This document shows, piece by piece, positions 27,747-37,860 of a DNA stretch of 64,000 bases (position 1 is the stretch's first letter; every line of letters starts with the position of its first letter). The stretch is from a bacterium (GTDB lineage Bacteria; KSB1; UBA2214), in contig JAKQKF010000482.1 in NCBI GenBank assembly GCA_029560815.1, positions 1 to 64,000 on the forward strand. Direction: 5' to 3'. The notes beneath the pieces were generated by a model. The model had not been told where the DNA came from, searched no databases, and saw nothing but the letters and a program-made list of their open reading frames with translations. Both the position numbers and the translations under genes were made by a program.

Positions 27747-28055
27747 ATGCATGGTCAAATTACGCCACTTTACATCAATCTGCTCATCTTTATTCTGGCA
27801 GTATTTTTAGGGTTGGGCCTGATCCGCCGGGTTTCGAAACTTCTCCACACCCCGCTCATGTCCCTCACCAATGCCATCTCCTCGGTCTCGGTTGTTGCGG
27901 CGCTCATCGTCATGGCTGAGCCCAAAAACCGGATGATCATGATCTTTGCCACTGTGGCTGTCGCCCTGGCGGCTACCAACGTCATCAGCGGTTTTATGAT
28001 CACCGAGCGAATCCTGCGCATGTTCAGGAAGGATCAGGGAGGAGAAGCCAAATGA
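27747..28055 (+). CDS. pntAB: NAD(P) transhydrogenase subunit alpha, membrane part
   Basis: The 102-residue protein has three to four hydrophobic helices and corresponds to the membrane section of PntA (LFIFILAVFLGLGLIRRVSK; TPLMSLTNAISSVSVVAALI). TPLMSLTNAIS is the conserved domain II signature. A strong GGAGGA site lies upstream. Its stop overlaps the pntB start by 4 bases (ATGA), so it is translationally coupled. Confidence 0.92.
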   Translation: MHGQITPLYINLLIFILAVFLGLGLIRRVSKLLHTPLMSLTNAISSVSVVAALIVMAEPKNRMIMIFATVAVALAATNVISGFMITERILRMFRKDQGGEAK

Positions 28056-29425
28056 CAGCCAATATAGTCGGTTATCTCTACGTCCTCGCCGCGGTCCTCT
28101 TCGTCCTCTCGCTCAAGTGGATGGGTGAGGTTAAAACCTCGCGCCGGGGTAACTGGGCCGGAAGTTTGGGCATGCTCATCGCTGTAATCGCGACCATGAT
28201 CGCCTACAAAACCCAGCATCTCGATCTTGTCCTCATCGCCATCGCAGTCGGCACTCTCGTCGGCATCCCCATCGCCCTCAAGCTGCCGATGACGGCCGTC
28301 CCGCAGCGAACGGCAATGTCTCATGCTTTCGGTTCGCTCGCCGTGGCGCTGGTCGGCACGGCGGAGTACTACCAGCGTCTGCCCGGAATCGACACCTTCA
28401 CCATGGTGGTTCTGGCTGCGGAGATGCTGCTCGGATATTTGACCTTCACCGGCTCGACGATCGCCTTTCTCAAACTGCAGGAGTTGATCTCCGGCAAGCC
28501 TCTGATTTACAAGGGCCGCAATATCGTCAGCGGCCTGGTGGTCGCTGTGGCCCTGGGTGCGGCCATCGGACTGATCATCAACCCCAATTATCCCTATTTC
28601 CTGCCGGTGCTGGTGGCCGCTGCACTCCTCTTCGGTTTTCTGCTCGTCATGGGCATCGGCGGCGCCGATATGCCCACTGTCATCGCCATCCTCAACTCCT
28701 ATGCCGGACTCTCGGCAGCGGCTCTCGGTTTTGTACTCGACAACCAGCTGCTCATTGTTGCCGGCACGCTCGATGGTGCTTCGGGTTTGATCCTGGCCAT
28801 CCTGATGTGCAAGGCGATGAACCGTTCCTTCGTCAATGTCCTTTTCGGGGGATTCGGAGCGACCACGGCCAGCCAGGGTTCGGCAGTCACCGGCGAGATT
28901 CGCCCCATGACGGTTGAAGAGGCCTATCTGATTCTGGAGGCGGCCTCCACAGTGGCCTTCGTACCGGGATATGGTCTGGCGGTCTCACAGGCTCAACAGG
29001 CAGTGCGGGAGTTGGGCGACCTCCTGAGGAAGAACGGCGCGGAAGTGCTCTACGGCATCCACCCGGTGGCTGGACGCATGCCGGGCCACATGAACGTCCT
29101 CCTCGCGGAGGCCAATGTCTCCTATGATGAACTGATGGAGGCCGATGCCATCAACCCCAAAATGCCCAATACCGATGTCTGTGTGGTCATCGGCGCCAAC
29201 GATGTCGTCAATCCGGCGGCCAGGGAGGATCCCACCTCACCCCTGTGGGGCATGCCCATCATCGAGGTGGACAAATCGCGCACCGTCATCGTGCTGAAAC
29301 GCTCAATGCGTCCCGGTTTTGCCGGTGTGGAGAACCCGCTCTTCTTCAAACAGAACACTCGCATGCTCTTCGGCGACGCCAAGGCCTCAATCCAGGCCCT
29401 CATCGCCGAATTTTCCCAGGAATGA
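28052..29425 (+). CDS. pntB: NAD(P) transhydrogenase subunit beta
   Basis: The 457-residue protein has about nine N-terminal membrane helices forming the proton channel with PntAB. The soluble NADP(H)-binding domain III spans about residues 280-457 (VPGYGLAVSQAQ, IHPVAGRMPGHMNVLLAEA, DVCVVIGANDVVNPAA, MPIIEVDKSRTVIVLKRSM). The complex uses proton-motive force to drive NADPH formation from NADH. It is the last gene of pntAA-AB-B and is followed by a strong bidirectional terminator. Confidence 0.95.
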   Translation: MTANIVGYLYVLAAVLFVLSLKWMGEVKTSRRGNWAGSLGMLIAVIATMIAYKTQHLDLVLIAIAVGTLVGIPIALKLPMTAVPQRTAMSHAFGSLAVALVGTAEYYQRLPGIDTFTMVVLAAEMLLGYLTFTGSTIAFLKLQELISGKPLIYKGRNIVSGLVVAVALGAAIGLIINPNYPYFLPVLVAAALLFGFLLVMGIGGADMPTVIAILNSYAGLSAAALGFVLDNQLLIVAGTLDGASGLILAILMCKAMNRSFVNVLFGGFGATTASQGSAVTGEIRPMTVEEAYLILEAASTVAFVPGYGLAVSQAQQAVRELGDLLRKNGAEVLYGIHPVAGRMPGHMNVLLAEANVSYDELMEADAINPKMPNTDVCVVIGANDVVNPAAREDPTSPLWGMPIIEVDKSRTVIVLKRSMRPGFAGVENPLFFKQNTRMLFGDAKASIQALIAEFSQE

Positions 29426-29477
29426 GTCAACAGGAGCGCGCGGTCTCTTTTGCTCCCGCTGCTGTGATTGACACACT

Positions 29478-29507
29478 AAAAAGGCCCGGAATTCCGGGCC
29501 TTTTTTT
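29478..29507. terminator. Bidirectional intrinsic terminator between pntB and the DUF362 gene
   Basis: AAGGCCCGGAATTCCGGGCCTT (29481-29502 in two halves of 11) is a perfect inverted repeat flanked by an A-run on the left and seven Ts on the right. The two genes converge here, so one hairpin can stop both transcripts. Confidence 0.93.
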
Positions 29508-29603
29508 ATGGTCACCACACCAGCATGGCCTTGAGGACCAGCCGGAAACCAGCTTTCTGTGGCCGCGATTCTGTTGCCACTTGTCTCTGCTCTCAGGACT
29601 TTT

Positions 29604-31619
29604 TCAGCGCACCAGAGCCATCCGGCGTGAGGCGGAATATACGTTCCCCTGCTGACGGACCTGCAGGCGGGAGAGGTAGGTTCCGCTCGGCATGCTGCCA
29701 CCCTCCTCATTCCGGCCGTCCCACTGGATCCGGTACACACCCGCCTCTTTTTCACCGCGGATGAGGCTTCTGACCCTCCGGCCGCTGATGTCATGGATGG
29801 TCAGCTCCACCTCGCCCTGCACCGCAAGCTGGAAGACGAGGGTGGCGGCGTCATTGAAGGGGTTGGGATAGCTCGGCAGCAGGGCATAACCGGCTGGTGC
29901 GTGCTCTCCGTCCCAGGCCAGTTCCACGCCGGTGCCGCCGGCGATCCGGACCAGCTCGATGCCTTCGCCCGTGCCGAGATTGCGCGAATACTGCTTGTCG
30001 ATGCTGTTGTTCCAGTGCTCATGCACGCCGAGGCTGGCAATCGGCGTCCCGTCATTCTCCGGGTCGTAGCTGATGCCGGCCGGCCAGTTGCTGGAACTGG
30101 CCGCCTGGTGAAGATAGTCGTCGACTCCGCTCATGCGGGGAAAGCTGTAGGTATGGCCGCTGTTCGGGCCCATTTCAGCATGAAGGAAATCATAGCCCAC
30201 TGATTCGATGGCGACGGGATCGAGGGAGAGGAAGAGCGACGAAGTCCAGTCGTCATTGAAAGGCGTCATCCTGAATTTGACCGGCGGACCGATCTCGGAA
30301 TCGGAGCTCCAGAGCGCATCCATCAGATAGAAGAGGTTCTTGCCGTCCAGGACCTTGTGGCCCATCAGGTCGACCTGGACCCGGTAGAGGCCATAGCCTG
30401 CGCGGTTGACCACGCCGCCCTGTTCCGTGGCCACCAGCCCCTTGTGCAGATGGCTGGCATCGCTGCGGGTGTGGGAGCCAAAGTGGTTCTTGGCGAACAT
30501 GGTGACCCCGGCATGCTTGTGCCCTTTCAGGGTCGGGATGTTGATCATGTACTGGACCTCATCGTAAATGGTATAGATCCGGTCCGATTTGGCGCTGATG
30601 ACGCTGCCCCGGTCAGAGTAGATGAGGGAAGCTGTGGAGGCGGGAACCACCCTGAGCCGGTTTTTCTCCGCGCCATAGTCGTGGTCCAGATAGTTAACCT
30701 GGGGGAACTCGGCATACCAGAGCTCAAAGCAATGTTTGTAGATGTGCTTCATCGGATCGCCGACATAGATATCCTTCTGGGCGACGCCGACCGTCTTGAC
30801 CAGGTGGCGCAGCACCGTCAGGACCAGATGAGGGGAAGTTTCCGAAATGCCATAATAGGAATTGAACATGGCCGAGAGGTCGGAGGTGCTGTAATTCCCT
30901 CCCCAGGAACTGGTGGCGTTGGTCTTGATGAGGATCTTTTCGCCGGCTGTGTAGCCTTTTTCACCCATACCCCGTTTCCGGTTGTAGAATTTGAAAACGG
31001 CTTCCCAGGCTTCACGGTCTCCGCTCTCGCCGGTAAGCGAGGTCAGGGCTGTGGAGAACATTCTGTCGATGACGAACTGGCTGTTGTTCTTGCTGAGAAA
31101 CCAGGCGGCGCCAAAGAGAGCCGGCTTGGCGTTTTCGTTGGTAGCGGTGGGATCGTGCACCCAGACTACCCGGCCCGGAAAGATGCCCCGGGCGGTGCCG
31201 ACCGGCTGGTTGGGGGTCTGGTCGGTCAGGTCGGCCTGCACGGGCAAGGAGGAATCGTACAATTCTTCCGCCTGCGAGGGGGTGTCATCGGACGCCAATG
31301 TAAAGAGGAGGAAAAAGAGGGCGGCCGAACCGCAGAGCAGGGCGAGACCGTAGCGGGCCCGATGGAGATGCAGCCTGGCTGTACGAAAAGCCGTCACAGA
31401 GGCTGCCAGACCGAGCAGATAGATCACAAAACCGGAGGCGATGGGCGCCGCCGCCCGCATGCAGGGATAGCCGGCCCGGCTGGGCTTGGGGATAACCCGG
31501 ATCAGAAACCAGATCGTCGATCCGATGCCGAGCAGGAGGAAAATCAGGTGCTGCCGGAGGAATCGTATTCCTCCGGCCGGGCGCATAGCCTCCTGCCGGG
31601 ATTTCTCCTTTTGCTGCAT
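29604..31619 (-). CDS. Membrane-anchored DUF362 protein with C-terminal YPNPFN sorting/FlgD-like domain
   Basis: The protein has 671 residues. The N-terminal 115 contain three hydrophobic helices (about 25-42, 55-75, 88-108). Residues about 140-560 form a DUF362-type domain (EKILIKTNATSSWGG, INIPTLKGHKHAGVTMFAKN, SLDPVAIESVGYDFL). The last 75 residues are a beta-sandwich starting at SYPNPFNDAATLVFQL, with VELTIHDISGRRVRSL and GVYRIQWDGRNEEGG. This is the type IX secretion/FlgD-Ig-like domain common in FCB-group bacteria. DUF362 proteins are poorly characterised, some being redox or Fe-S associated. It lies 22 bases downstream of the decarboxylase gene, in one leftward operon. Confidence 0.8.
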   Translation of the reverse strand: MQQKEKSRQEAMRPAGGIRFLRQHLIFLLLGIGSTIWFLIRVIPKPSRAGYPCMRAAAPIASGFVIYLLGLAASVTAFRTARLHLHRARYGLALLCGSAALFFLLFTLASDDTPSQAEELYDSSLPVQADLTDQTPNQPVGTARGIFPGRVVWVHDPTATNENAKPALFGAAWFLSKNNSQFVIDRMFSTALTSLTGESGDREAWEAVFKFYNRKRGMGEKGYTAGEKILIKTNATSSWGGNYSTSDLSAMFNSYYGISETSPHLVLTVLRHLVKTVGVAQKDIYVGDPMKHIYKHCFELWYAEFPQVNYLDHDYGAEKNRLRVVPASTASLIYSDRGSVISAKSDRIYTIYDEVQYMINIPTLKGHKHAGVTMFAKNHFGSHTRSDASHLHKGLVATEQGGVVNRAGYGLYRVQVDLMGHKVLDGKNLFYLMDALWSSDSEIGPPVKFRMTPFNDDWTSSLFLSLDPVAIESVGYDFLHAEMGPNSGHTYSFPRMSGVDDYLHQAASSSNWPAGISYDPENDGTPIASLGVHEHWNNSIDKQYSRNLGTGEGIELVRIAGGTGVELAWDGEHAPAGYALLPSYPNPFNDAATLVFQLAVQGEVELTIHDISGRRVRSLIRGEKEAGVYRIQWDGRNEEGGSMPSGTYLSRLQVRQQGNVYSASRRMALVR

Positions 31620-31641
31620 GACAGGCTCCTTTCCACTTCAG

Positions 31642-32928
31642 TTACCCCCAGAAATCGACGATTTGTGCCAGCGATGTGCGTTCCCGCAGCACTTCAAAGC
31701 GCGCCCCCTCATCATAATAACCGATCACGCGCGGGATCTGGCGGCTGTTGTAGAGCGACCACATGCTCAGGGTGTAGGCGCCGGTGTCCTGAATGAGGAT
31801 ATAGTCGCCCTCCTCAACCGGCGGGAGGGCGATCTCGCGGGCGATGATGTCGCCGGCAAAACAGAGTGGACCGGCGATCGTGCAGGGTTTGCGCTCGCCG
31901 GCGCTTTTGAGACGGCCGCTGCGGTCGGCCACCGCAATCTCATGATGCCACTCTTCCGGCCGGTAGCACAGGCGCAGAAGCAGGTCGGCCCCGACGTGGA
32001 CCATGGCGGTATCGACCCGCTCCTCCTTTTTGATATACTCCACCCGGCTGGCGGTCCAGCCGCTGTGGGCGTGCAGCCAGCGGCCGAATTCGGTGATCAC
32101 CCTGAAAGAGCCATCAAAAAGCCCGGGCAGGCGCGACTGCAGCAGGGCGGCATACTCGGCCATCGCCGGCACTTTCGTCCCGGGATGGTAGGCGACCGGC
32201 ATACCGCCGCCGATATCAAAAATTTCAATGCGCCGTTTTTTCCCTTCGCGTTCGAGCAGCCGGTTGGCCTCAAGGGCGAACTCGTAGACCGTTTCGATGC
32301 CCCGGGTGATGAGCTCGAGTTCGCAGCCCTGGGACCCGACATGCAGATGAACCCCGCTCAACCAGTCATAACGGAGAAAAGCGGAGAGGAGGGCCTCGCG
32401 CTGCTGCTTGATCGGCACACCGAATTTGGAATAATCGCCGGCCACACTCAGCATCGAGATGGCGCCGGTGCCTACCTGGGGATTGATGCGCACTCCGATG
32501 GTGCCGGTCAGCGGCATGTTCTTGAGCAGTTCATCGATACGGGCGAGTTCGGCCAGCGAGTCAGCATTGATATGCACACCCGCCTGGAGGGCATATTCGA
32601 GCTCCTTGCGGCTTTTGGCCGGGGAATCGAAGACGATGCGGGCGGGCGCCGCCGCCGCTTTTTGCGCCAGACAGAGTTCGGGAAGACTTGCCGCTTCCAG
32701 CCCCAGACCGGCTTTCTGGATCATTTTGAGCACTCTCACCAGGGGGTTGGCCTTTACGGCAATGGCATGAAGCGTCTGCTCCGGAAAGAGCGCGACCAGT
32801 TCCCCGATCCGCCCCTGCAGCCAGGAGAGATCGTAAAAGATGACCGCGGTATCCTCATCCCTGATCACTGAGCGATCGGCGATGGCCCGCTCCAGCGCTG
32901 TGCTGATGCTCGCTGTGCTGATTCTCAT
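31642..32928 (-). CDS. Fold-III PLP-dependent decarboxylase (LysA-like, substrate uncertain)
   Basis: The 428-residue protein belongs to the alanine racemase/ornithine-DAP decarboxylase fold. The PLP lysine is in AIAVKANPLVRV near residue 58. HLHVGSQG, FDIGGGMPV and the glycine-rich phosphate site are present, and a late DTGAYTLSMWSLYNSR fits the family. The active-site Cys segment reads GPLCFAGD, whereas diaminopimelate decarboxylase normally has CES-x-D; the Glu that reads the D-centre of DAP is replaced by Phe. Lysine biosynthesis is therefore not assured. A different amino-acid or polyamine-type substrate is possible. It is the first gene of a leftward operon with the DUF362 gene. Confidence 0.78.
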   Translation of the reverse strand: MRISTASISTALERAIADRSVIRDEDTAVIFYDLSWLQGRIGELVALFPEQTLHAIAVKANPLVRVLKMIQKAGLGLEAASLPELCLAQKAAAAPARIVFDSPAKSRKELEYALQAGVHINADSLAELARIDELLKNMPLTGTIGVRINPQVGTGAISMLSVAGDYSKFGVPIKQQREALLSAFLRYDWLSGVHLHVGSQGCELELITRGIETVYEFALEANRLLEREGKKRRIEIFDIGGGMPVAYHPGTKVPAMAEYAALLQSRLPGLFDGSFRVITEFGRWLHAHSGWTASRVEYIKKEERVDTAMVHVGADLLLRLCYRPEEWHHEIAVADRSGRLKSAGERKPCTIAGPLCFAGDIIAREIALPPVEEGDYILIQDTGAYTLSMWSLYNSRQIPRVIGYYDEGARFEVLRERTSLAQIVDFWG

Positions 32929-32999
32929 TATCTCTCCATAATTGGATCAGCAGCCCGCCGCTTCTGACGAGGAGGAGCAGAGGGCGCCATTTTCTTCTC

Positions 33000-33028
33000 A
33001 ATGTAGAGTATTGGCGCGCCTAAATCAA
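33000..33028 (-). promoter_or_regulatory. Predicted promoter of the decarboxylase-DUF362 operon
   Basis: On the minus strand TTGATT (33028-33023), 17 bases, then TACATT (33005-33000). The start would be near 32993, with a leader of about 65 bases. Confidence 0.6.
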
Positions 33029-33110
33029 GACTAATTTGCGGAGGCGGGGGAGAGGAGGCGCGGTCCCATTCGTTACTATCAATGTAAAATAATAACTTAG
33101 CAAAAATGGC

Positions 33111-33139
33111 TTGACTTTTTGCCATTATTTCGATACTTT
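33111..33139 (+). promoter_or_regulatory. Predicted radA promoter (leaderless transcript expected)
   Basis: TTGACT (33111-33116), 17 bases, TACTTT (33134-33139). The usual 6 to 8 bases downstream place the transcription start at 33146-33147, which is the A of the radA ATG itself. No Shine-Dalgarno sequence lies before that ATG. Confidence 0.6.
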
Positions 33140-33146
33140 TTGCAGC

Positions 33147-34520
33147 ATGAATAAGAGCAAAAAAGAAAAGATCCATTTCGTCTGCCAGAGCTGCGGCAAT
33201 ATCTCGCCGCGCTGGCTGGGCAAATGTCCGGCCTGCGATGCCTGGAACAGCTTCGTCGAGGAACGCGCGTCGTCCGCTGACACCCGCACCATCGGTCATG
33301 AGAGCGGCGCCAGAAGCCATCCCCTGCCTCTCCATGAGATTTCGACCGACCAGATGCCGCGGCTCGAGACCATCAGTCCGGAATTCAACCGGGTGCTCGG
33401 CGGAGGCATCGTCCCCGGCGCTGTCGTCCTGATCGGCGGTGACCCCGGCATCGGCAAATCGACCCTGCTTCTGCAGGAGGCCGCCGGACTCGGCCGCAGC
33501 GATTTCAAAGTGCTCTATGTCACCGGCGAAGAGTCCGCCCAGCAGACCAAAATGCGCGCACAGCGTCTCGGCCTCGACTCCGAGGGGCTCTTCATCCTGG
33601 CCGAAACCGAGATCGAGAGCGTCCGCGACGCCATCGCGACCCTCCATCCGCGGCTGATCGTCGTCGACTCCATCCAGACCATGTTCACACCGTTGCTCGA
33701 AAGCGCTCCGGGCAGCGTCAGCCAGGTCCGTGAATGCGCCCTGCGCCTTATCCAGGTGGCTAAAAGCGACCATATTCCGGTCTTCCTCGTCGGCCATGTC
33801 ACCAAGGAGGGGATGCTCGCCGGTCCCAAGGTTCTCGAACATATGGTCGACGCCCTCCTCCTCTTCGAGGGTGACCGCGACCATTTCTATCGCATCCTCC
33901 GCGCCGCCAAGAACCGCTTCGGCTCCACCCGCGAGATCGGGGTCTTTGAGATGACCGAACGTGGACTGCGCGATGTCCCCAACCCCTCGGCCGTTTTCCT
34001 CTCCGAGCGCCAGACTGAGAACAACGGCTCGTCAGTGATCTGCTGCATGGAGGGGACGCGGCCGATCCTGCTGGAAATCCAGGCCCTGGTTAGCCCCTCC
34101 AGCTATGGACTGCCTCAACGCACCACCACCGGCATCGATATCAAGCGCGTGCAGATGTTGCTGGCCGTGCTGGAAAAGAGGCTGGGCTACCGCGTCGGTA
34201 CCATGGACGTCTATATCAATGCCGTCGGCGGGTTCCGCATCGACGAAACTGCGGCCGACATCGGCGTGGTGGCCTGCATCGCCTCGAGCATGCGCAACCG
34301 CGTCATCGACCCGGAGGCGATCCTGATCGGCGAAGTCGGCCTCGGCGGTGAACTGCGCTCTGTCGCCCACATTGAAGCACGTCTGGCTGAGGCGGAAAAA
34401 ATGGGCTTCAAACGGGCCGTGATACCGCGCGGCAACAAGAAAGGGCTGCCGTCCACCGCCGGCATGACTGTTTTCGCCGTCAGCCAGGCCCAGGAGGCCC
34501 TCGATGCCGTTCTCCAGTGA
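33147..34520 (+). CDS. radA: DNA repair protein RadA (Sms)
   Basis: The 457-residue protein has an N-terminal C4 zinc finger (CQSCG, then CPAC). A RecA-like ATPase follows with Walker A GGDPGIGKSTLLLQ near residue 99 and the RadA-specific KNRFGSTREIGVFEM near 253. The C-terminus is Lon-protease-like (VNAVGGFRIDETAADIGV, GEVGLGGELRSV). It drives branch migration of recombination intermediates. The frame is open to 33111, but MNKSKKEKIHFVCQSC is the normal RadA N-terminus. It heads the run radA-tgt-yajC-fmt-PASTA-rpe. Confidence 0.96.
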   Translation: MNKSKKEKIHFVCQSCGNISPRWLGKCPACDAWNSFVEERASSADTRTIGHESGARSHPLPLHEISTDQMPRLETISPEFNRVLGGGIVPGAVVLIGGDPGIGKSTLLLQEAAGLGRSDFKVLYVTGEESAQQTKMRAQRLGLDSEGLFILAETEIESVRDAIATLHPRLIVVDSIQTMFTPLLESAPGSVSQVRECALRLIQVAKSDHIPVFLVGHVTKEGMLAGPKVLEHMVDALLLFEGDRDHFYRILRAAKNRFGSTREIGVFEMTERGLRDVPNPSAVFLSERQTENNGSSVICCMEGTRPILLEIQALVSPSSYGLPQRTTTGIDIKRVQMLLAVLEKRLGYRVGTMDVYINAVGGFRIDETAADIGVVACIASSMRNRVIDPEAILIGEVGLGGELRSVAHIEARLAEAEKMGFKRAVIPRGNKKGLPSTAGMTVFAVSQAQEALDAVLQ

Positions 34521-35690
<1,170 letters not shown>

Positions 35691-35709
35691 CCAATAAAAG
35701 GAGGTAAAC

Positions 35710-36051
35710 GTGAATTCAGTGATGCTATTTCTGGCTATGACCGCTCCAGGCGGACAGCAGAGCGGCGGCAGTGCCATGGGGTTCTTTCTGCCCATCATCC
35801 TCATCTTCGCCATTATGTACTTTCTGATGTTCCGGCCCCAGGCCAAGAAGCAGAAGCAGATGGCCGAAATGATCAGCACCCTGCAAAAAGGGGACCGGGT
35901 GGTGACCATCGGCGGCATCTACGGCGTCGTCCAGGGAATCAAGGAAAAAGAGAATATCATTGTCATCAAAATCGCGGACAATGTCAAGATCGATGTCAAC
36001 AAATCGGCCATCGCCAGAAAGCTCGCCGAGGGTGAGGCCAGCGGATCCTGA
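35710..36051 (+). CDS. yajC: Preprotein translocase accessory subunit YajC
   Basis: The 113-residue protein has a single membrane helix (about 24-42, FFLPIILIFAIMYFLMF), then the conserved RPQAKKQKQM and LQKGDRVVTIGGIYGVV. YajC associates with SecDF at the translocon. The start is GTG 35710, supported by an excellent AAAAGGAGGT site 5 bases upstream. It contains a glycine/serine-rich N-terminal stretch before the helix. Confidence 0.94.
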   Translation: MNSVMLFLAMTAPGGQQSGGSAMGFFLPIILIFAIMYFLMFRPQAKKQKQMAEMISTLQKGDRVVTIGGIYGVVQGIKEKENIIVIKIADNVKIDVNKSAIARKLAEGEASGS

Positions 36052-36158
36052 CCAGGCCTTTTGTACCGTCCTGCCCGGAGTCCTGCTCCCCGGCCGCAGT
36101 ATGCCGGGGCCGCGCAGCTTTCCGGGCCGGCGGCGCGGCTGATAGGGAAAACAGAGTC

Positions 36159-37085
36159 ATGCGAATCATCTTTATGGGCACGCCGGAGTTCGCCCTCCCG
36201 AGCCTGAACAGACTGCTCGATGCCGGCCATGATGTGGCCGCTGTGGTCACGGTGCCGGACAAGCCCGCAGGGCGCGGACGGCATCTGCGCCCCTCCGCCG
36301 TCAAGGAGTGCGCCCTGAGGCTCAATCTGCCGCTTCTGCAGCCCGAAGAGCTCCGCGCCCCCGATTTTATTAAAGATCTGCGCCGGCTCGCCGCAGATCT
36401 TTTCGTCGTGGTCGCCTTTCGCATCCTTCCCCCGGAGGTTTTCACCCTCCCCGGCATCGGCACCATCAATCTCCACGCTTCGCTGCTCCCTAAGTATCGC
36501 GGGGCTGCACCCATCAATTGGGCTATCATTAACGGCGAGCAGGAGACCGGCGCCACCACCTTTTTCATCGATGAAAAGGTCGATACCGGTCAGTGGCTGA
36601 TGCAGTGCAGGGTTCCGATCGGGGAGGAGATGTCCGCCGGGGAACTGCATGACCTGCTCGCTGAAGAGGGCGGGGAGCTGCTGCTCCGGACCGTCGCCGG
36701 CCTTGAAGCCGGCAGCCTCAAACCCCGGCCGCAGGAGGGGGAGATCACGCGGGCGCCCAAGCTGACCAGGGAGATGGCTCTGATCGACTGGCGGAGGCCG
36801 GCGCGCGAGATCCACAACCTGGTGCGCGGCCTCTCGCCTTATCCGTCGGCCTGGACCCTCTGGCGAGGCAAGACCCTAAAAATTCTGAAGGTGCGCCCCG
36901 GACCAGCAGAAGCGCAGGAGCAGCCCGGCACCCTCATCAACGCCGGCGGAAGGGGCCCCCTTCTGGCCGCCACCGGCGAAGGCACACTAGAACTCGTCAC
37001 TTTACAACCCGAAGGCGGGAAGGCCCTGACCGCCGCCGATTTCTTACGCGGTCACAGCCTGAAACCTGGAGAAATCATTGGCTAA
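36159..37085 (+). CDS. fmt: Methionyl-tRNA formyltransferase
   Basis: The 308-residue protein formylates initiator Met-tRNA using 10-formyl-THF. The N-terminus MRIIFMGTPEFALPSL is diagnostic. The catalytic region contains INLHASLLPKYRGAAPINWA with the SLLPKYRG signature near residue 109. The C-terminal OB-fold domain binds tRNA. Its stop codon overlaps the next gene's TTG start by 8 bases, so coupling is likely. No def gene is adjacent in the window. Confidence 0.96.
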   Translation: MRIIFMGTPEFALPSLNRLLDAGHDVAAVVTVPDKPAGRGRHLRPSAVKECALRLNLPLLQPEELRAPDFIKDLRRLAADLFVVVAFRILPPEVFTLPGIGTINLHASLLPKYRGAAPINWAIINGEQETGATTFFIDEKVDTGQWLMQCRVPIGEEMSAGELHDLLAEEGGELLLRTVAGLEAGSLKPRPQEGEITRAPKLTREMALIDWRRPAREIHNLVRGLSPYPSAWTLWRGKTLKILKVRPGPAEAQEQPGTLINAGGRGPLLAATGEGTLELVTLQPEGGKALTAADFLRGHSLKPGEIIG

Positions 37086-37848
37086 CCTTAATTTCATCAA
37101 GCAAGACCTGCAGCAGTGGGCAAGGCTCTCCTGGCAGCGCAAGAGCGCCTACGCAGCAGCCGCCCTTCTCCTCTTCTATCTGCTCCTCGACTGGGCCATC
37201 ATGCCCCTCTACACCCGGCAGTACCAGTCGATTGATGTCCCCGATGTGATCAACCAGCCTTACAATGCGGCAGAACGGCGCCTTCGCGATCTGGGCCTGC
37301 GCGCCGTCAAGGGGAGCGAGCAGTTCGACGAGCATGTCGCCGCCGGCGACGTGCTGTTTCAGGTGCCGGAAGCCGGCATCCCGGTCAAGAAGGGCCGCCG
37401 CATCTATCTGACCGTCAGCCGCGGACAAAAAATACTCACCATGCCCAAGCTGGTGGGCCTCTCCGAGCGCGATGCCCGCTTTGCCATGCAGGAGGCGGAT
37501 TTGCAGCCGGGTCATGTCGATTACCGCACCGATGAGTTCTATCCGGAAGGGGTGGTCTGCGCCCAGTCCGTCACTCCCGGCGCCGATGTCCGTTACGGCA
37601 CCCGCATCGACCTCGCCGTCAGCGTCGGTATCGAGCCCTCCGAGTATATCGTCCCTGAAACCGTTGGACTCTCTCTGGACCAGGCCCTTCAGCTGATCAC
37701 CCGGGCCGGCCTGGTCAAGGGGCAGATCAGCGAACAGCGCACCGGAAAACTGCTGCCCAATACCGTGATCAGTCAGTCGATCGAAGCGGGTACCGTGGTC
37801 AGCAAGGGCGATGCCCTCGATCTGGTCATCAGCGTACTGGAAGAGTAG
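37078..37848 (+). CDS. Membrane-anchored PASTA-domain protein
   Basis: The 256-residue protein has one membrane helix (about 25-45, YAAAALLLFYLLLDWAIM) and three PASTA repeats in the exported part. These begin at IDVPDVINQPYNAAERRL, MPKLVGLSERDARFAM and VPETVGLSLDQALQLI. PASTA domains bind peptidoglycan fragments. No kinase or transpeptidase domain is attached, so it may be a free sensor or cell-wall scaffold. The start is TTG 37078, with GGAG upstream and overlap with fmt. The fmt-PASTA-rpe order is seen elsewhere in bacteria. Confidence 0.9.
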   Translation: MANLNFIKQDLQQWARLSWQRKSAYAAAALLLFYLLLDWAIMPLYTRQYQSIDVPDVINQPYNAAERRLRDLGLRAVKGSEQFDEHVAAGDVLFQVPEAGIPVKKGRRIYLTVSRGQKILTMPKLVGLSERDARFAMQEADLQPGHVDYRTDEFYPEGVVCAQSVTPGADVRYGTRIDLAVSVGIEPSEYIVPETVGLSLDQALQLITRAGLVKGQISEQRTGKLLPNTVISQSIEAGTVVSKGDALDLVISVLEE

Positions 37849-37860
37849 GGGGGAGGTGTT

